DNA of 64,000 nt from Glycomyces tenuis DSM 44171 (GCF_000427885.1 NZ_ATYW01000008.1:195595-259594), one strand, 5' to 3'. Shown: positions 33,099 to 42,276, counted from the first letter of the stretch. Program-made: numbers and translations. The notes: a model not told the origin generated them from the sequence alone.

Positions 33099-34097
33099 TC
33101 ATCTTCGGGGTGCCGCACCGGTGGAGCCGCGTACGACGAGTTCGGGCCGGAAGAGGTATTCCGACGACGGCGTGGGCTGCCCGGCGATCTCGTCGAGCAG
33201 CGCCCGGGCGGCGGCGGTGGCGATGTCGCGCACCGGCTGCCGCACGGTCGTGAGCGGGGGGTTGGTGTGGGCGATGAGCGGGGAGTCGTCGTAGCCGACG
33301 ACGGAGAAGTCCCCCGGCACGGCCAGGCCGCGCTCGGCGGCGGCGCGGACGGCGCCGAGGGCCATCATGTCGGAGCCGCACACGACGGCGGTGGCGCCGC
33401 GGTCGATGAGGCGGGTGGCGGCGGCGTGGCCGCCCTGCTCGCCGAAGAGGGTCAGCTCGATCAGCTCGGGGCCGATGCTCTGCATGGCGTGCCGGTAGCC
33501 GCGGATCTTGCGCTGGACGGGCCAGTAGCGGTCGGGACCGGAGACCAGGCCGATCCGGCGGTGGCCGAGACCGGCGAGGTGCTCGACGGCGATGCGGGCG
33601 GCGACGGCGTCGTCGCAGGAGAAGGAGGCCGCGTCGACGCCTTCGGGATGGCCGGTGACGAACGCGACCGGCAGGCGCTTGTCCTTGAGCTCCTGGTAGC
33701 GGTCGGTGCTGGCGGCGGTGTCGGCGTGGAGCCCGGAGACGAAGATGATGCCCGCGACGCTCCGTTCGCGCAGCATCTCGACGAACTCGTCCTCGGAGAC
33801 CCCGCCGGGGGTCTGCGTGCACAGCACCGGCGTGTAGCCGGAGCCGGCGAGGACGTTGGAGATCGTCTGCGCGTACACCGGGAAGATCGGGTTCTCGAGT
33901 TCGGGCACGACGAGGCCGATCAGGCCGATGGCGTGCTTGCGAAGGGCCTGGGGCCGTTCGTAGCCCAGCACGTCGAGGGCGGTGAGGACGGACTGCCGGG
34001 TCTGAGCCCCGACGCCGGGCTTGTCGTTGAGCACCCGGGACACCGTCGCCTCACTCACCCCGGCCTGTCTGGCGATGTCGGAGAGTCGAAGCCGCAT
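33099..34097 (-). CDS. LacI-family repressor of the alpha-glucoside operon
   Basis: 332 residues from ATG 34097. The HTH starts at residue 3 (L-R-L-S-D-I-A-R-Q-A-G-V-S-E-A-T-V-S-R-V-L-N), and the periplasmic-binding-protein-like effector domain follows. It is divergent from malE and upstream of the GH13 gene, the usual arrangement for MalR/AglR-type repressors. Expected to release DNA when maltose or a related sugar is bound. Confidence 0.88.
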   Translation of the reverse strand: MRLRLSDIARQAGVSEATVSRVLNDKPGVGAQTRQSVLTALDVLGYERPQALRKHAIGLIGLVVPELENPIFPVYAQTISNVLAGSGYTPVLCTQTPGGVSEDEFVEMLRERSVAGIIFVSGLHADTAASTDRYQELKDKRLPVAFVTGHPEGVDAASFSCDDAVAARIAVEHLAGLGHRRIGLVSGPDRYWPVQRKIRGYRHAMQSIGPELIELTLFGEQGGHAAATRLIDRGATAVVCGSDMMALGAVRAAAERGLAVPGDFSVVGYDDSPLIAHTNPPLTTVRQPVRDIATAAARALLDEIAGQPTPSSEYLFRPELVVRGSTGAAPRR

Positions 34098-34121
34098 GAT
34101 GACAGCGTAGCCTATCTGAAA

Positions 34122-34164
34122 TTTGGCAACAGTTTGATTGCAAGGGTTTCCTGTTTCTGAAACA
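34122..34164. promoter_or_regulatory. Candidate LacI-type operator in the malE-lacI intergenic region
   Basis: TGTTTCTGAAACA (34152-34164) is a perfect 13-bp palindrome. Just upstream, TTGGCAA and TTGCAAG-like half-sites occur between 34123 and 34144. Both lie between the divergent LacI and malE genes and suit the local repressor; which is the true operator is unclear. Confidence 0.5.
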
Positions 34165-34259
34165 TATTGCTAACCTTCGAGGTGTCAGGGGCTGAGCCCA
34201 TGATCCCCGTCACGGCCCGCGTTCCGCCGGCCGCCCTCAACGAGGAGAGGTACTGAATC

Positions 34260-35504
34260 ATGCGTAGAAGGACCATCGGCACCGCGGCCGTCTCCATCGC
34301 CGCGCTCGGCGCTGCCGCCGCCTGCGGCTCCGATGACAGCGAGGGCGACGAGAACGGCTCCGGCGAGCAGGAGTTCTCCGGCGAACTGGTGATCTGGGCC
34401 GACGAGACCCGCACCCCGGTGCTCAAGGAGTACGTGGCCGGCTTCGAGGCCGCCGTCGGCGTCAAGGTCACCGTCGAAGAGCACGTGGAGACCCTCCGCG
34501 AGGACTTCCTGGCCGCCGCCGAGCAGGGCCAGGGCCCCGACATCATGGTCGGCCCCCACGACTGGACCGGGCAGCTCGCCGCCGACGGCGTCATCACCCC
34601 CATCACCCTCACCGAGGACCAGAAGGCCGCCCTCAACGAGGCCAGCGTCAAGGCCGTCACCGTCGAGGGCCAGGTGTGGGGCGCCCCGTACGCCCTGGAG
34701 AACCTGGCGCTGTTCCGCAACACCGACCTGGCCCCCGACGCGCCCGCCACCTTCGAAGAGCTGATCCAGATGGGCACCGACGCCGGCACCGACGAGATCC
34801 TCACCATGGAGATCAGCGTCGACGGCAACGCCTACAACGGCTACCCGCTGTTCTCGTCCATGGGCGGCTACCTGTTCGGCGACGACGGCCAGGGCAACCT
34901 CGACCCCACCGACGTCGGCGTCGACTCCGAGGGCGGCATCGCCGCGTTCGAGAAGTTCGCCGAGCTCGGCGCCGCGGGCGTCCTCAAGACCACCTACGAC
35001 GCGTCCAACACCATCCCCTTCTTCGTCGACGGCAAGACCGCGTTCATGATCTCCGGGCCCTGGGCGGTCACCGACGCCCAGAACGCCGGGCTGACCTACG
35101 AGGTCACCGCCATCCCCGGCTTCGAGGGCCAGAACCCGGCCGCGCCGTTCCTCGGCGTCCAGGCGTTCTTCCTGTCCGCCAGCGCGAAGAACCTCACCTT
35201 CGCCCAGGAGTTCATCACCAACTACGTCCTGCGCGAAGAGGACCAGCTCACCCTGGCCGAGGCCGGGAACCGGCTGCCCGCCCTGACCTCGGCGGCCGAG
35301 ACCTTCACCGAGGGCAACGCCGACGTGACCGGCTTCGCCGCCGCAGGCGAGCACGCCGTCCCGATGCCGAACATCCCGGCGATGAACGCCGTGTGGGAGC
35401 CGTTCGGGCGCGCCCAGGCCGACGCCATCGACGGCGTCTCGACCGGCGAGGAGGCCGCCACCACCGCGGCCGGGACCATCCGCGACGCCATCGCGGCCTC
35501 CTAG
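34260..35504 (+). CDS. malE: Maltose/oligosaccharide-binding lipoprotein
   Basis: 414 residues with a lipoprotein signal ending A-A-A-A-C near residue 22. Family 1 solute-binding fold: E-L-V-I-W-A-D near 42, G-P-D-I-M-V-G-P-H-D-W near 95, W-G-A-P-Y-A-L-E-N near 139, and A-F-M-I-S-G-P-W-A near 262, as in MalE-type proteins. First gene of malE-malF-malG. It delivers alpha-glucosides to the MalFG permease at the outer face of the membrane. Confidence 0.85.
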   Translation: MRRRTIGTAAVSIAALGAAAACGSDDSEGDENGSGEQEFSGELVIWADETRTPVLKEYVAGFEAAVGVKVTVEEHVETLREDFLAAAEQGQGPDIMVGPHDWTGQLAADGVITPITLTEDQKAALNEASVKAVTVEGQVWGAPYALENLALFRNTDLAPDAPATFEELIQMGTDAGTDEILTMEISVDGNAYNGYPLFSSMGGYLFGDDGQGNLDPTDVGVDSEGGIAAFEKFAELGAAGVLKTTYDASNTIPFFVDGKTAFMISGPWAVTDAQNAGLTYEVTAIPGFEGQNPAAPFLGVQAFFLSASAKNLTFAQEFITNYVLREEDQLTLAEAGNRLPALTSAAETFTEGNADVTGFAAAGEHAVPMPNIPAMNAVWEPFGRAQADAIDGVSTGEEAATTAAGTIRDAIAAS

Positions 35505-35521
35505 AACCGGGGGACGCACCA

Positions 35522-37069
35522 GTGCTCGACCAACGTTCCCGGGCGGCCGGGTCGCACACCACCGCGGGCCTGATCGTCAAGATCACCGTGCTCGCCGTCG
35601 TGGCGGCCCTGGCCGCCTGGGCGGCGTTGCCGCTCGTCGAAGCCCGGGCCTGGTGGGGTCTGGCGCTCGAGGCGGCCGTCGTCGCGATCGTCTTCTACAC
35701 CTACCTGCAGCGCCGGACCATCCCGCTCAAATACCTCGTCCCCGGGACGCTGCTGCTCATCGCCTTCCAGATCCTGCCGGTCGTCATGACGATCGGCACC
35801 TCCTTCACCAACTACGGCGACGGCCACCGCGTCGACAAGGAGCAGGCGATCGAGGCGATCGTCGCCGCCGGCGTCCAGCCGACCCCCGGCGGCACGACCT
35901 ACCTCCTCGCCGTCGGCGAATCGTCCGACGGCGAACTGGCGCTGCTCTTGACCGACACCGCGGACGGGAGCGTGTGGGTCGGCACCGAGGAGGGCCTGGA
36001 CGAGCTCGACGACGCCTCGACCGACGAGGCCGGCCGCGTCACCGCCGCCGACGGCTACGAGGTGTGGGACCTCGCCGAACTGAACGAACGCCAGGCCGAG
36101 GTCGCCGAACTGGCCGTGCCGACCGGCCCCGAGTCCGGCATCAGGGTGCAGGGCCTGTCGGCGTTCGAGGGCGCCTCGACCCGCTCCTACGACGACGCCT
36201 GCGACTGCATCACCGACGAATCGACCGGCACGGTCTGGTACGCGGACGACGAGGCCGGCGCCTTCACCACCGAGGACGGCGAGGCCGCCCTGGTCGGCTG
36301 GCGGGTCGGCATCGGCTTCGAGAACTACCTCCAGGTGCTGACCGACCCCGAGATCCGCGGCCCGTTCTTCGGCGTGTTCGCCTGGAACCTGGCGTTCGCG
36401 GCCGGCAGCGTCCTGTTCACCTTCGCGATCGGCCTGGGCACCGCGATGGCCCTGAACCGGCCGGGCATGCGGGGCACGAAGCTGTACCGGGCGATCATGA
36501 TCCTGCCGTACGCGATGCCGTCGTTCGCGATGCTCCTGGTGTGGGCGCAGATGTTCAACCGCGACTACGGCCTGATCAACGAGATGCTGGGCCTGGGCGT
36601 CGACTGGTACGGCGAGACGTGGGCGGCCCGCGCGATGGTCCTGATCGCCAACACGTGGCTGGGCTTCCCGTACATGTTCCTGATCAGCCTCGGCGCGCTC
36701 CAGGCGCTCCCGGCCGACTCGCTGGAGGCGGCCAGGATCGACGGCGCCACCGGCGTGACCGCGTTCCGCACGATCACGCTGCCGCTGCTGCTGGTGGCGC
36801 TGACGCCGTTGCTGATCTCGAGCTTCGCGTTCAACTTCAACAACTTCAACGCGATCGAGCTGCTCTCGGGCGGCAACCCGTTCAACGCCGGGGAGACGGT
36901 CGGCGGCACGGACCTGCTGATCACGTACGCGTTCCGGCAGGCGTTCGGCTCGTCCAGTTCGGACTACGGCTTCGCGTCGGCGGTCAGCGTGTTCATCTTC
37001 CTCATCGTCGCCACGATCTCGGCGGTCATGTTCCGCGCCACCCGAGCACAGGAGGACGTCTACTCATGA
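35522..37069 (+). CDS. malF: Maltose-type ABC permease, MalF subunit
   Basis: 515 residues from GTG 35522. Three N-terminal helices (about 15-105) precede a large insert (about 107-265) equivalent in place to the MalF periplasmic P2 loop, rich in Asp/Glu with C-D-C near 227. The membrane domain follows, with the EAA motif E-A-A-R-I-D-G-A near 403. Such an insert is typical of maltose permeases and absent from the cellobiose permease in this window. Overlaps malG by ATGA. Confidence 0.87.
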   Translation: MLDQRSRAAGSHTTAGLIVKITVLAVVAALAAWAALPLVEARAWWGLALEAAVVAIVFYTYLQRRTIPLKYLVPGTLLLIAFQILPVVMTIGTSFTNYGDGHRVDKEQAIEAIVAAGVQPTPGGTTYLLAVGESSDGELALLLTDTADGSVWVGTEEGLDELDDASTDEAGRVTAADGYEVWDLAELNERQAEVAELAVPTGPESGIRVQGLSAFEGASTRSYDDACDCITDESTGTVWYADDEAGAFTTEDGEAALVGWRVGIGFENYLQVLTDPEIRGPFFGVFAWNLAFAAGSVLFTFAIGLGTAMALNRPGMRGTKLYRAIMILPYAMPSFAMLLVWAQMFNRDYGLINEMLGLGVDWYGETWAARAMVLIANTWLGFPYMFLISLGALQALPADSLEAARIDGATGVTAFRTITLPLLLVALTPLLISSFAFNFNNFNAIELLSGGNPFNAGETVGGTDLLITYAFRQAFGSSSSDYGFASAVSVFIFLIVATISAVMFRATRAQEDVYS

Positions 37070-37992
37070 CGCGTATCGCGCAGCCGCGCCCCGACGTCCC
37101 CCTCCGGTCGGCCCCGCCGAGGCGGCGCCGCTCGGGCTTCGCCCGCTGGGCCGGCGACACCGGCTGGCGGCACCTGGTGGCCGTGGTGGTGCTGGTGTTC
37201 GCCCTGATCCCGATCCTGTACGTCGTCTCGGCGGCGTTCAACCCGAACGGGACGCTGTCGACCACGAGCCTGCTGCCCTCGAGTTTCGGCCTCGACAGCT
37301 TCGAGCGGCTGTTCTCGGAGCCGAACGTGCCGTTCTGGCGGTGGTTCGGCAACTCGCTGGTGATCGCCGTCCCGGCGGCGTTCATCTCGATCCTCATCTC
37401 CTCGCTGGCCGCTTACGCGTTCAGCCGGTTCCGCTTCGCCGGGCGCCGCCCGATGCTGCTGTTCCTGCTGCTGATCCAGATGTTCCCCGCGTTCCTGGCG
37501 GTGATCGCCCTGTACCTGATCTTCGGGTCCATCGGCGACTTCTACCCCATGGCCGGGCTCAACTCGAAGCTCGGGCTGATGCTCGTCTACATGGGCGGGG
37601 CGCTGGGCGTCTCGACGTGGCTGATGAAGGGCTTCTTCGACACCATCCCCAAGGAGCTCGACGAGGCGGCCACGATCGACGGGGCGAGCCACGCCCAGAT
37701 CTTCTTCGGGATGATCCTGCCGCTGGCCGCGCCGATCATCGCGATCTCGGGGATCCTGGCGTTCGTCGGCACGATGAACGACTTCATCCTCGCCAGCCTG
37801 TTCCTGACCGACCGGGAGGAGATGACGCTCGCCGTCGGGCTCAAGACGCTCGTGGCCGACAACTCCCCGGCCAGTTACTTCGGGGTGTTCGCGGCCGGGA
37901 CGCTCATCACCTCGGTGCTGACGGTCACGGTGTTCATGAGCCTGCAGCGCTACATCGTCTCCGGGCTGACCGGAGGCGCGGTGAAGGGCTAG
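37066..37992 (+). CDS. malG: Maltose-type ABC permease, MalG subunit
   Basis: 308 residues from ATG 37066, GGAGG upstream within malF. Six helices; the EAA motif is D-E-A-A-T-I-D-G-A near 205. Pairs with MalF. No ATPase gene follows, so a shared MsiK/MalK-type ATPase encoded elsewhere must energise the importer, as is usual in actinomycetes. Confidence 0.88.
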   Translation: MTRIAQPRPDVPLRSAPPRRRRSGFARWAGDTGWRHLVAVVVLVFALIPILYVVSAAFNPNGTLSTTSLLPSSFGLDSFERLFSEPNVPFWRWFGNSLVIAVPAAFISILISSLAAYAFSRFRFAGRRPMLLFLLLIQMFPAFLAVIALYLIFGSIGDFYPMAGLNSKLGLMLVYMGGALGVSTWLMKGFFDTIPKELDEAATIDGASHAQIFFGMILPLAAPIIAISGILAFVGTMNDFILASLFLTDREEMTLAVGLKTLVADNSPASYFGVFAAGTLITSVLTVTVFMSLQRYIVSGLTGGAVKG

Positions 37993-38037
37993 GGGACCGC
38001 GGCTCGACACGCCGCGGCCCGCCGCGAGGCGGGCCGG

Positions 38038-38079
38038 GGCCCGGTCGGCGGGCAGCCTCCCAGCGCCGCCGACCGGGCC
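38038..38079. terminator. Terminator after malG
   Basis: A perfect 14-bp stem, 38038-38051 with 38066-38079, around a 14-base loop. It lies 46 bases after the malG stop and 32 before the end of the convergent small gene. Confidence 0.65.
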
Positions 38080-38110
38080 GTTGCACGTCCGGCGGCGGGG
38101 CGGCGGATGC

Positions 38111-38302
38111 TCAGTTCCAGTGGGGCGGGCGTTCGGCGAGCAGTTCGAGGTCGCGGGGCGAGAGCGCGCGCCGCGCGCTCGGGCGCCGCGGCGCGGGGAC
38201 CTCGCCCCAGCCCAGCTCGGACTCGTCGGAGGTCTGGTCGGGGAGGACCTTGTAGTCGTCTTCGCCCAGTTCGACGGAACGGTCGTCGTCGGAGACAGCC
38301 AT
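38111..38302 (-). CDS. Small conserved actinobacterial protein
   Basis: 63 residues from ATG 38302. The sequence D-D-Y-K-V-L-P-D-Q-T-S-D-E-S-E-L-G-W-G-E and the end E-R-P-P-H-W are recalled as a common small-protein pattern in actinobacteria. Function not known. It is a separate unit between malG and the copper genes. Confidence 0.65.
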   Translation of the reverse strand: MAVSDDDRSVELGEDDYKVLPDQTSDESELGWGEVPAPRRPSARRALSPRDLELLAERPPHWN

Positions 38303-38435
38303 GCCCCGACTCTACGCCAGGACCGTGAACGGGCCGCAACTTGAAAACGCCCGCCGGGTGTCGGGCAGGCCCCGACGCCCGGCGGGCGTGCTCGCTCCGG
38401 TGTTCAGTCGGCACTCCGGCGACGCTTGCGAGCCG

Positions 38436-38648
38436 TCAATTGGCAATGCCGACGAGTTCGTAGCCGGCCTCGTCGACCGCGTCGCGGACGGCGTCGGTCG
38501 ACAGCGTCTCGGCGCTGACGACGGTGACGCGGCCGGTGTCGACGGCCACGTCGACGTTCTCGACGCCGGGCAGGGCCGAGACCTCCTGGGTGACGGCGCC
38601 GGCGCAGTGGCCGCAGGTCATTCCCTTGACAAGGTACGTGGTCTCCAT
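38436..38648 (-). CDS. copZ: Copper chaperone, CopZ-like HMA domain
   Basis: 70 residues, one heavy-metal-associated domain. The metal-binding M-T-C-G-H-C is at residues 10-15 (Cys12, Cys15). It should bind Cu(I) and hand it to a P-type exporter, which is not in the window. It lies 18 bases downstream of the csoR-type gene and is probably co-transcribed. Confidence 0.85.
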   Translation of the reverse strand: METTYLVKGMTCGHCAGAVTQEVSALPGVENVDVAVDTGRVTVVSAETLSTDAVRDAVDEAGYELVGIAN

Positions 38649-38666
38649 GTGCGCTCCTTACGGGTT

Positions 38667-38981
38667 TCAGGTCCTGAGCAGCCTGGCGACCGCGTCAGTG
38701 GCCTCCTTGACTTTCGCTTCGGCCTCGGCGGGATCGCCTTTCACCTGCGCTTCGGCGACGCAGTGCGAGATGTGGCCTTCGAGGAGGTTGATCGCCACGG
38801 CCTGCAGGCCCTTGGTGGAGGCCGAGATCTGGGTCAGGATGTCGACGCAGTACTCGTCTTCCTCGACCATCCGCTGCAGGCCCCGGATCTGGCCCTCGAT
38901 GCGCCGCAGGCGCCGCTGCAGCGCCGCCTTGTCGCCGTGGTACCAGTATTCGCGGCCGTGGCCCGTCTCGTCGCTCGCCAT
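38667..38981 (-). CDS. csoR: CsoR-type copper-sensing repressor
   Basis: 104 residues from ATG 38981, the usual family start; the frame opens earlier to 39032 across the operator. The Cu(I) ligands are all visible: Cys45 (E-Y-C-V-D-I-L), His70 and Cys74 (L-L-E-G-H-I-S-H-C-V). It is expected to leave DNA on binding Cu(I) and so induce copZ and itself. Confidence 0.87.
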   Translation of the reverse strand: MASDETGHGREYWYHGDKAALQRRLRRIEGQIRGLQRMVEEDEYCVDILTQISASTKGLQAVAINLLEGHISHCVAEAQVKGDPAEAEAKVKEATDAVARLLRT

Positions 38982-39006
38982 GGTGTCTCCCTCCGTACCG
39001 CCAGTG

Positions 39007-39025
39007 TATACCCCTGCGGGGTATA
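39007..39025. promoter_or_regulatory. CsoR operator
   Basis: TATACCCCTGCGGGGTATA is a perfect palindrome with eight-base arms and a three-base centre, placed 26 bases upstream of csoR. CsoR sites in actinobacteria have this TACCCC-N-GGGGTA form. Confidence 0.85.
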
Positions 39026-39182
39026 AAGGCAACTGCTCGTCATTCCTGTGACGCGGCCCGTAGTATTCCGTGCCATTCCAAGAGAAATTCTCCCCCCGCC
39101 CTTGTCACCGGACGTCTTCTGGTTCTAACGTGAAGCCGTCGCGTCGGAAACTTCGGCCGCACCCCGCGGTCGCCGCGCGACA

Positions 39183-39370
39183 CCGCCGAATCGGAACCGC
39201 CCATCGCGGCGAAGCGTGCGAGCCGTGCACGGGCACAGCGGAACCGAACCGGGGAACCAGGGCGATCAGCGCCGCGCCTCGCGCGGGGCCGATCGGGGTG
39301 AATCCCGCCCTCGGGCGGGTAGGGCGAACCTTCTTCCCGCCCGAATCCGACAGCTAACCCGGTAGGCGGC
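39183..39370 (+). ncRNA. Cyclic di-AMP riboswitch (ydaO/yuaA class)
   Basis: Upstream of the NlpC/P60 gene the sequence shows the class signatures in order: ACCGGGGAACCA (about 39248-39259), GGGGTGAATCC (about 39295), GTAGGGCGAACC (about 39319), then CCGAATCCGACAGCTAACC and GGTAGGCGG (about 39340-39369). CCGCC at 39183-39187 can pair with GGCGG at 39365-39369 as the closing stem. In actinomycetes this class controls wall hydrolases and turns them off at high c-di-AMP. Ends are approximate. Confidence 0.92.
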
Positions 39371-39392
39371 AAGAGGAAGGAGCGCATCACTG

Positions 39393-40331
39393 GTGCGTAC
39401 CCGGCAACTGGTCGCCGCATTGACGGCCGCCGTGTTCCTGCCCGCCTCCGCGGCCGTCCTGACCGCGAGCGAGGCGACGGCCGAGCCGACCCCCGAAGAG
39501 GTCGAGGCCGACATCGAGGAGCGCAACGCCGAGCTCGAACTCGTCATCGAGGACTACAACGCCAAGAACGAGGAGCTCGAGGACGCCAACGAGCTCATCG
39601 CCGAGATCGAGGCCCAGCTGCCCGATCTCGAAGCGGCCGTGGCCGAGAGCGCCGAAGCGGTGGCCGAGATCGCCGCCGCCGCGCACACCGGCGGCGAGTT
39701 CGCGATGATGAACTCGATCCTGGCCGGCGACCCCGACGACTTCGCCGACCGCATGATGCTCCTGGAGAACCTCAACGCCACCGAGAACGCCGAGCTCAGC
39801 GCGCACCTCCAGCAGGTCGCGGACCTCGAGAGCCGCCAGGCCGAGCTGGAGGCGCTGCAGGAGGACGCCGACGAGATCCTCAACGACCTCGAGCAGCAGC
39901 AGAACGACATCGAGGCCGAGATCGAGGACCTCGAGGTGCTGCTCGACGAGGTCACCCCCGACCCGCCGCCGGCGGACAACCCCGACTACAGCGGCGACTC
40001 CGCCGTGGTCGACTTCGCCTACGCGCAGCTGGGCGAGCCGTACGAGTACGGCGCCGACGGGCCGGGCAGCTGGGACTGCTCGGGGCTCGTGCAGGGCGCC
40101 TGGGGCAACGCGGGGGTCTCCCTGTCGCACAACGTCGAGATGCAGTGGAACGAGACCGCGAGGGTCTCGAGGGACGAGCTGCAACCGGGCGACATCGTCT
40201 TCTACTCCGGTCTGGGGCACGACGGGATCTACATCGGCGACGGCCAGATCATCCACGCCCCGCACACCGGCGACGTGGTGAGGATCGCCGACATGGACAT
40301 CATGGACATCCAGGGCTACGGCCGGCCGTGA
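39393..40331 (+). CDS. NlpC/P60 peptidoglycan endopeptidase
   Basis: 312 residues from GTG 39393, GGAAGGAG about ten bases upstream. Signal peptide (about 1-31, A-T-A-E-P), then a long Glu-rich coiled coil (about 32-195), a Pro/Asp linker and the NlpC/P60 domain (about 205-312) with W-D-C-S-G-L-V (catalytic Cys), the D-G-I-Y-I-G pattern and I-I-H-A-P for the catalytic His. The architecture matches RipA/CwlO-type hydrolases that cut stem peptides during growth. Expression should be governed by the c-di-AMP riboswitch. Confidence 0.9.
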   Translation: MRTRQLVAALTAAVFLPASAAVLTASEATAEPTPEEVEADIEERNAELELVIEDYNAKNEELEDANELIAEIEAQLPDLEAAVAESAEAVAEIAAAAHTGGEFAMMNSILAGDPDDFADRMMLLENLNATENAELSAHLQQVADLESRQAELEALQEDADEILNDLEQQQNDIEAEIEDLEVLLDEVTPDPPPADNPDYSGDSAVVDFAYAQLGEPYEYGADGPGSWDCSGLVQGAWGNAGVSLSHNVEMQWNETARVSRDELQPGDIVFYSGLGHDGIYIGDGQIIHAPHTGDVVRIADMDIMDIQGYGRP

Positions 40332-40504
40332 GGCCCGCCGCCGCATAGACTCCCCGGCGTCGGCGCGGGCGATCCCGCTGCTGACCTGCTGCTGACCCGC
40401 ATGACGCAAGCGCCGCCGCCGGGGGCCACCTCATCGTAGAGACCACCACGAATCGGCCCAGGCCACCCCCTGGACGAACGGTGTCATGACAACGGTGGAA
40501 GACA

Positions 40505-40541
40505 GCGGATGCGGAGTCGACCTGCCAGACTCCGCATCCGC
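40505..40541. terminator. Terminator between NlpC and GH20 genes
   Basis: GCGGATGCGGAGTC (40505-40518) pairs perfectly with 40528-40541 around a nine-base loop, 15 bases beyond the end of the minus-strand hexosaminidase gene. Confidence 0.7.
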
Positions 40542-40555
40542 GCCTCTCCAGGCGG

Positions 40556-42172
40556 CTATTCGGCCGGGTGGCCCTTGAACTCCAGGTCGAAGCGCCGGCG
40601 CGCGCCGCTGCCGCCGGTCTGCCAGGGCCGGGGGCCCTCGAGCGGGCGGTAGGCGACGCCGAGCGCGTCGAGGCGCGGCAGGTGGTCGTCGAGCCGCTCG
40701 AGCACGGGAGCGGCCTCGCGGGCCTCGGGTGCGGCCCAGGCGACGTCGGCGAGCACGGCCAGGCGCGGGAACGCCCCGTACTCGACGTCGCGGGCGCTCG
40801 GCATGTACTCCGACCACAGCTGGCATTGGACGCCGAGCACCGCGGCCGGGTCGACGCCGGGCGGCACCGGCTCCCAGGCGGCCACCTTCGCGGTGGGGGT
40901 GAGCCCGTGGATGCGCAGCGGCTCGTCGGGGCCGTCGCTCTCGTAGTGGTCGAAGTAGACGTAGGTCTCGGGCGAGACGATGACCCGGTGGCCGGCGTCG
41001 ACGGCCTTCTTGACGTAGGCCTCGTTGCGCCACACCGCGACGACGGCCTCGGCGGGGGCGCCGCCGTCGAGGATCTCGTCCCAGCCGATGACGCCTCGCC
41101 CCAGGGAGGTCACGTGCTCGGCGAAGGCGCGCGTGAACCAGGCCTGGACGCCGCGGACCTCGGCGATGCCCTCGCGTTCCATGAGCTCGGCGGCGACCGG
41201 CGAGGACTCCCACTGGGCGGTGGGGACCTCGTCGCCGCCGATGTGGATGAACGGGGCGTCGAAGACCTCGGCGACGGTGTCGAGGACGTCGCGGGCGAAC
41301 TGGAGGGAGGCCTCGGTGGGCTCGAGGACCTCCTCGAACACGCCGAAGGTGGTGGCGACGCCCTTGCCGTGCCCGGTGCCGAGCTCGGGGTAGGCGGCCA
41401 GGATGGCGCGGGCGTGGCCGGGGAGGTTGATCTCGGGGACGACCATGATGTGCCGTTCGCGCCCGTAGGCGACGATCTCCCGCAGGTCGGCGAGCGTGTA
41501 GTAGCCGCCGTGCGGGGTGCCGTCGGCGCCGGCCTCGTCGCGGGCGTGGCCGATGACGGTCTCGGGCCGCCAGGAGGCGACCTCGGCGAGCCTGGGCCGG
41601 GAGGGGACCTCGATGCGCCAGCCCTGGTCGTCGGTCAGGTGGAGGTGGACGACGTTGAGCCGGTGGATCCAGGCCCGCTCGATCATGGCGAGCACGAACT
41701 CCTTGGGCTGGAAGTGCCTGGCGACGTCGACGTGGACGCCTCTCCAGCGCAGGCGCGGGGCGTCGTCGATCGCGACGCGCGGGACCACCGGCTCGGCGGC
41801 GGGGGCGGCGCGGAGGGCGTCGGCGGGCAGGAGCTGGCGGAGCGTGGCGATGCCGCGGGCGATCCCGGCGGGATGGGCGGCGGCGAGGTCGACGCCGCCG
41901 TCGTCGACGCGGAGCCGGTAGGCCTCGGCCTCGCGCGTCAGGTCCGCGGGCCGGGGGCCTTCGAGGCGCAGCCGCACGGCCGGGCCGTCGAAGGCGGGCC
42001 GGACGTCCAGGCGCAGGCCGGTGCCGCGGGCGAGGAGGTCGGACAGGAGCCAGGCGAGGCCGGTGGCCTCGGGGTCGGCGGCGACGATGGCGCCCAGGGA
42101 GGAGAGGTCGAGCTCGCCTCCGGCGTCGGCGAGGTGCTGCGGCTGCGGGATCAGCGATATGCGGCGCTGCAT
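40556..42172 (-). CDS. GH20 beta-N-acetylhexosaminidase
   Basis: 538 residues from ATG 42172. An N-terminal GH20b-like domain (about 5-135) precedes the catalytic barrel (about 140-480). The catalytic pair is Asp314-Glu315 in H-I-G-G-D-E-V; H-L-H-L-T-D-D-Q-G-W-R near 176-186 and V-P-E-I-N-L-P-G-H-A near 245-254 are also typical. No signal peptide, so it probably acts on chitobiose or wall amino sugars inside the cell. Confidence 0.9.
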   Translation of the reverse strand: MQRRISLIPQPQHLADAGGELDLSSLGAIVAADPEATGLAWLLSDLLARGTGLRLDVRPAFDGPAVRLRLEGPRPADLTREAEAYRLRVDDGGVDLAAAHPAGIARGIATLRQLLPADALRAAPAAEPVVPRVAIDDAPRLRWRGVHVDVARHFQPKEFVLAMIERAWIHRLNVVHLHLTDDQGWRIEVPSRPRLAEVASWRPETVIGHARDEAGADGTPHGGYYTLADLREIVAYGRERHIMVVPEINLPGHARAILAAYPELGTGHGKGVATTFGVFEEVLEPTEASLQFARDVLDTVAEVFDAPFIHIGGDEVPTAQWESSPVAAELMEREGIAEVRGVQAWFTRAFAEHVTSLGRGVIGWDEILDGGAPAEAVVAVWRNEAYVKKAVDAGHRVIVSPETYVYFDHYESDGPDEPLRIHGLTPTAKVAAWEPVPPGVDPAAVLGVQCQLWSEYMPSARDVEYGAFPRLAVLADVAWAAPEAREAAPVLERLDDHLPRLDALGVAYRPLEGPRPWQTGGSGARRRFDLEFKGHPAE

Positions 42173-42240
42173 GCGGGGGCTCCTGGTTCGGCTCGGCGGA
42201 CGGCGGGCGGGGCCGCCGTCAGGGTCGGCCGGCAGGCCGA

Positions 42241-42276
42241 CATTAATAGTTCAGTTTATTTATAATATAGCTTGGG
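42241..42276 (-). promoter_or_regulatory. AT-rich promoter region of the GH20 gene
   Basis: About 36 bases of almost pure A/T (TTAATAGTTCAGTTTATTT and on to TATAATATAG) stand out in GC-rich surroundings, about 70 bases upstream of the GH20 start. They contain TATAAT-like hexamers. Likely promoter; no repressor site identified. Confidence 0.45.

Noticed and set aside
31728..34160. 810-codon plus-strand open frame opposite the GH13 and LacI genes
   Set aside because: Antisense shadow; the minus strand carries complete catalytic and HTH motifs.
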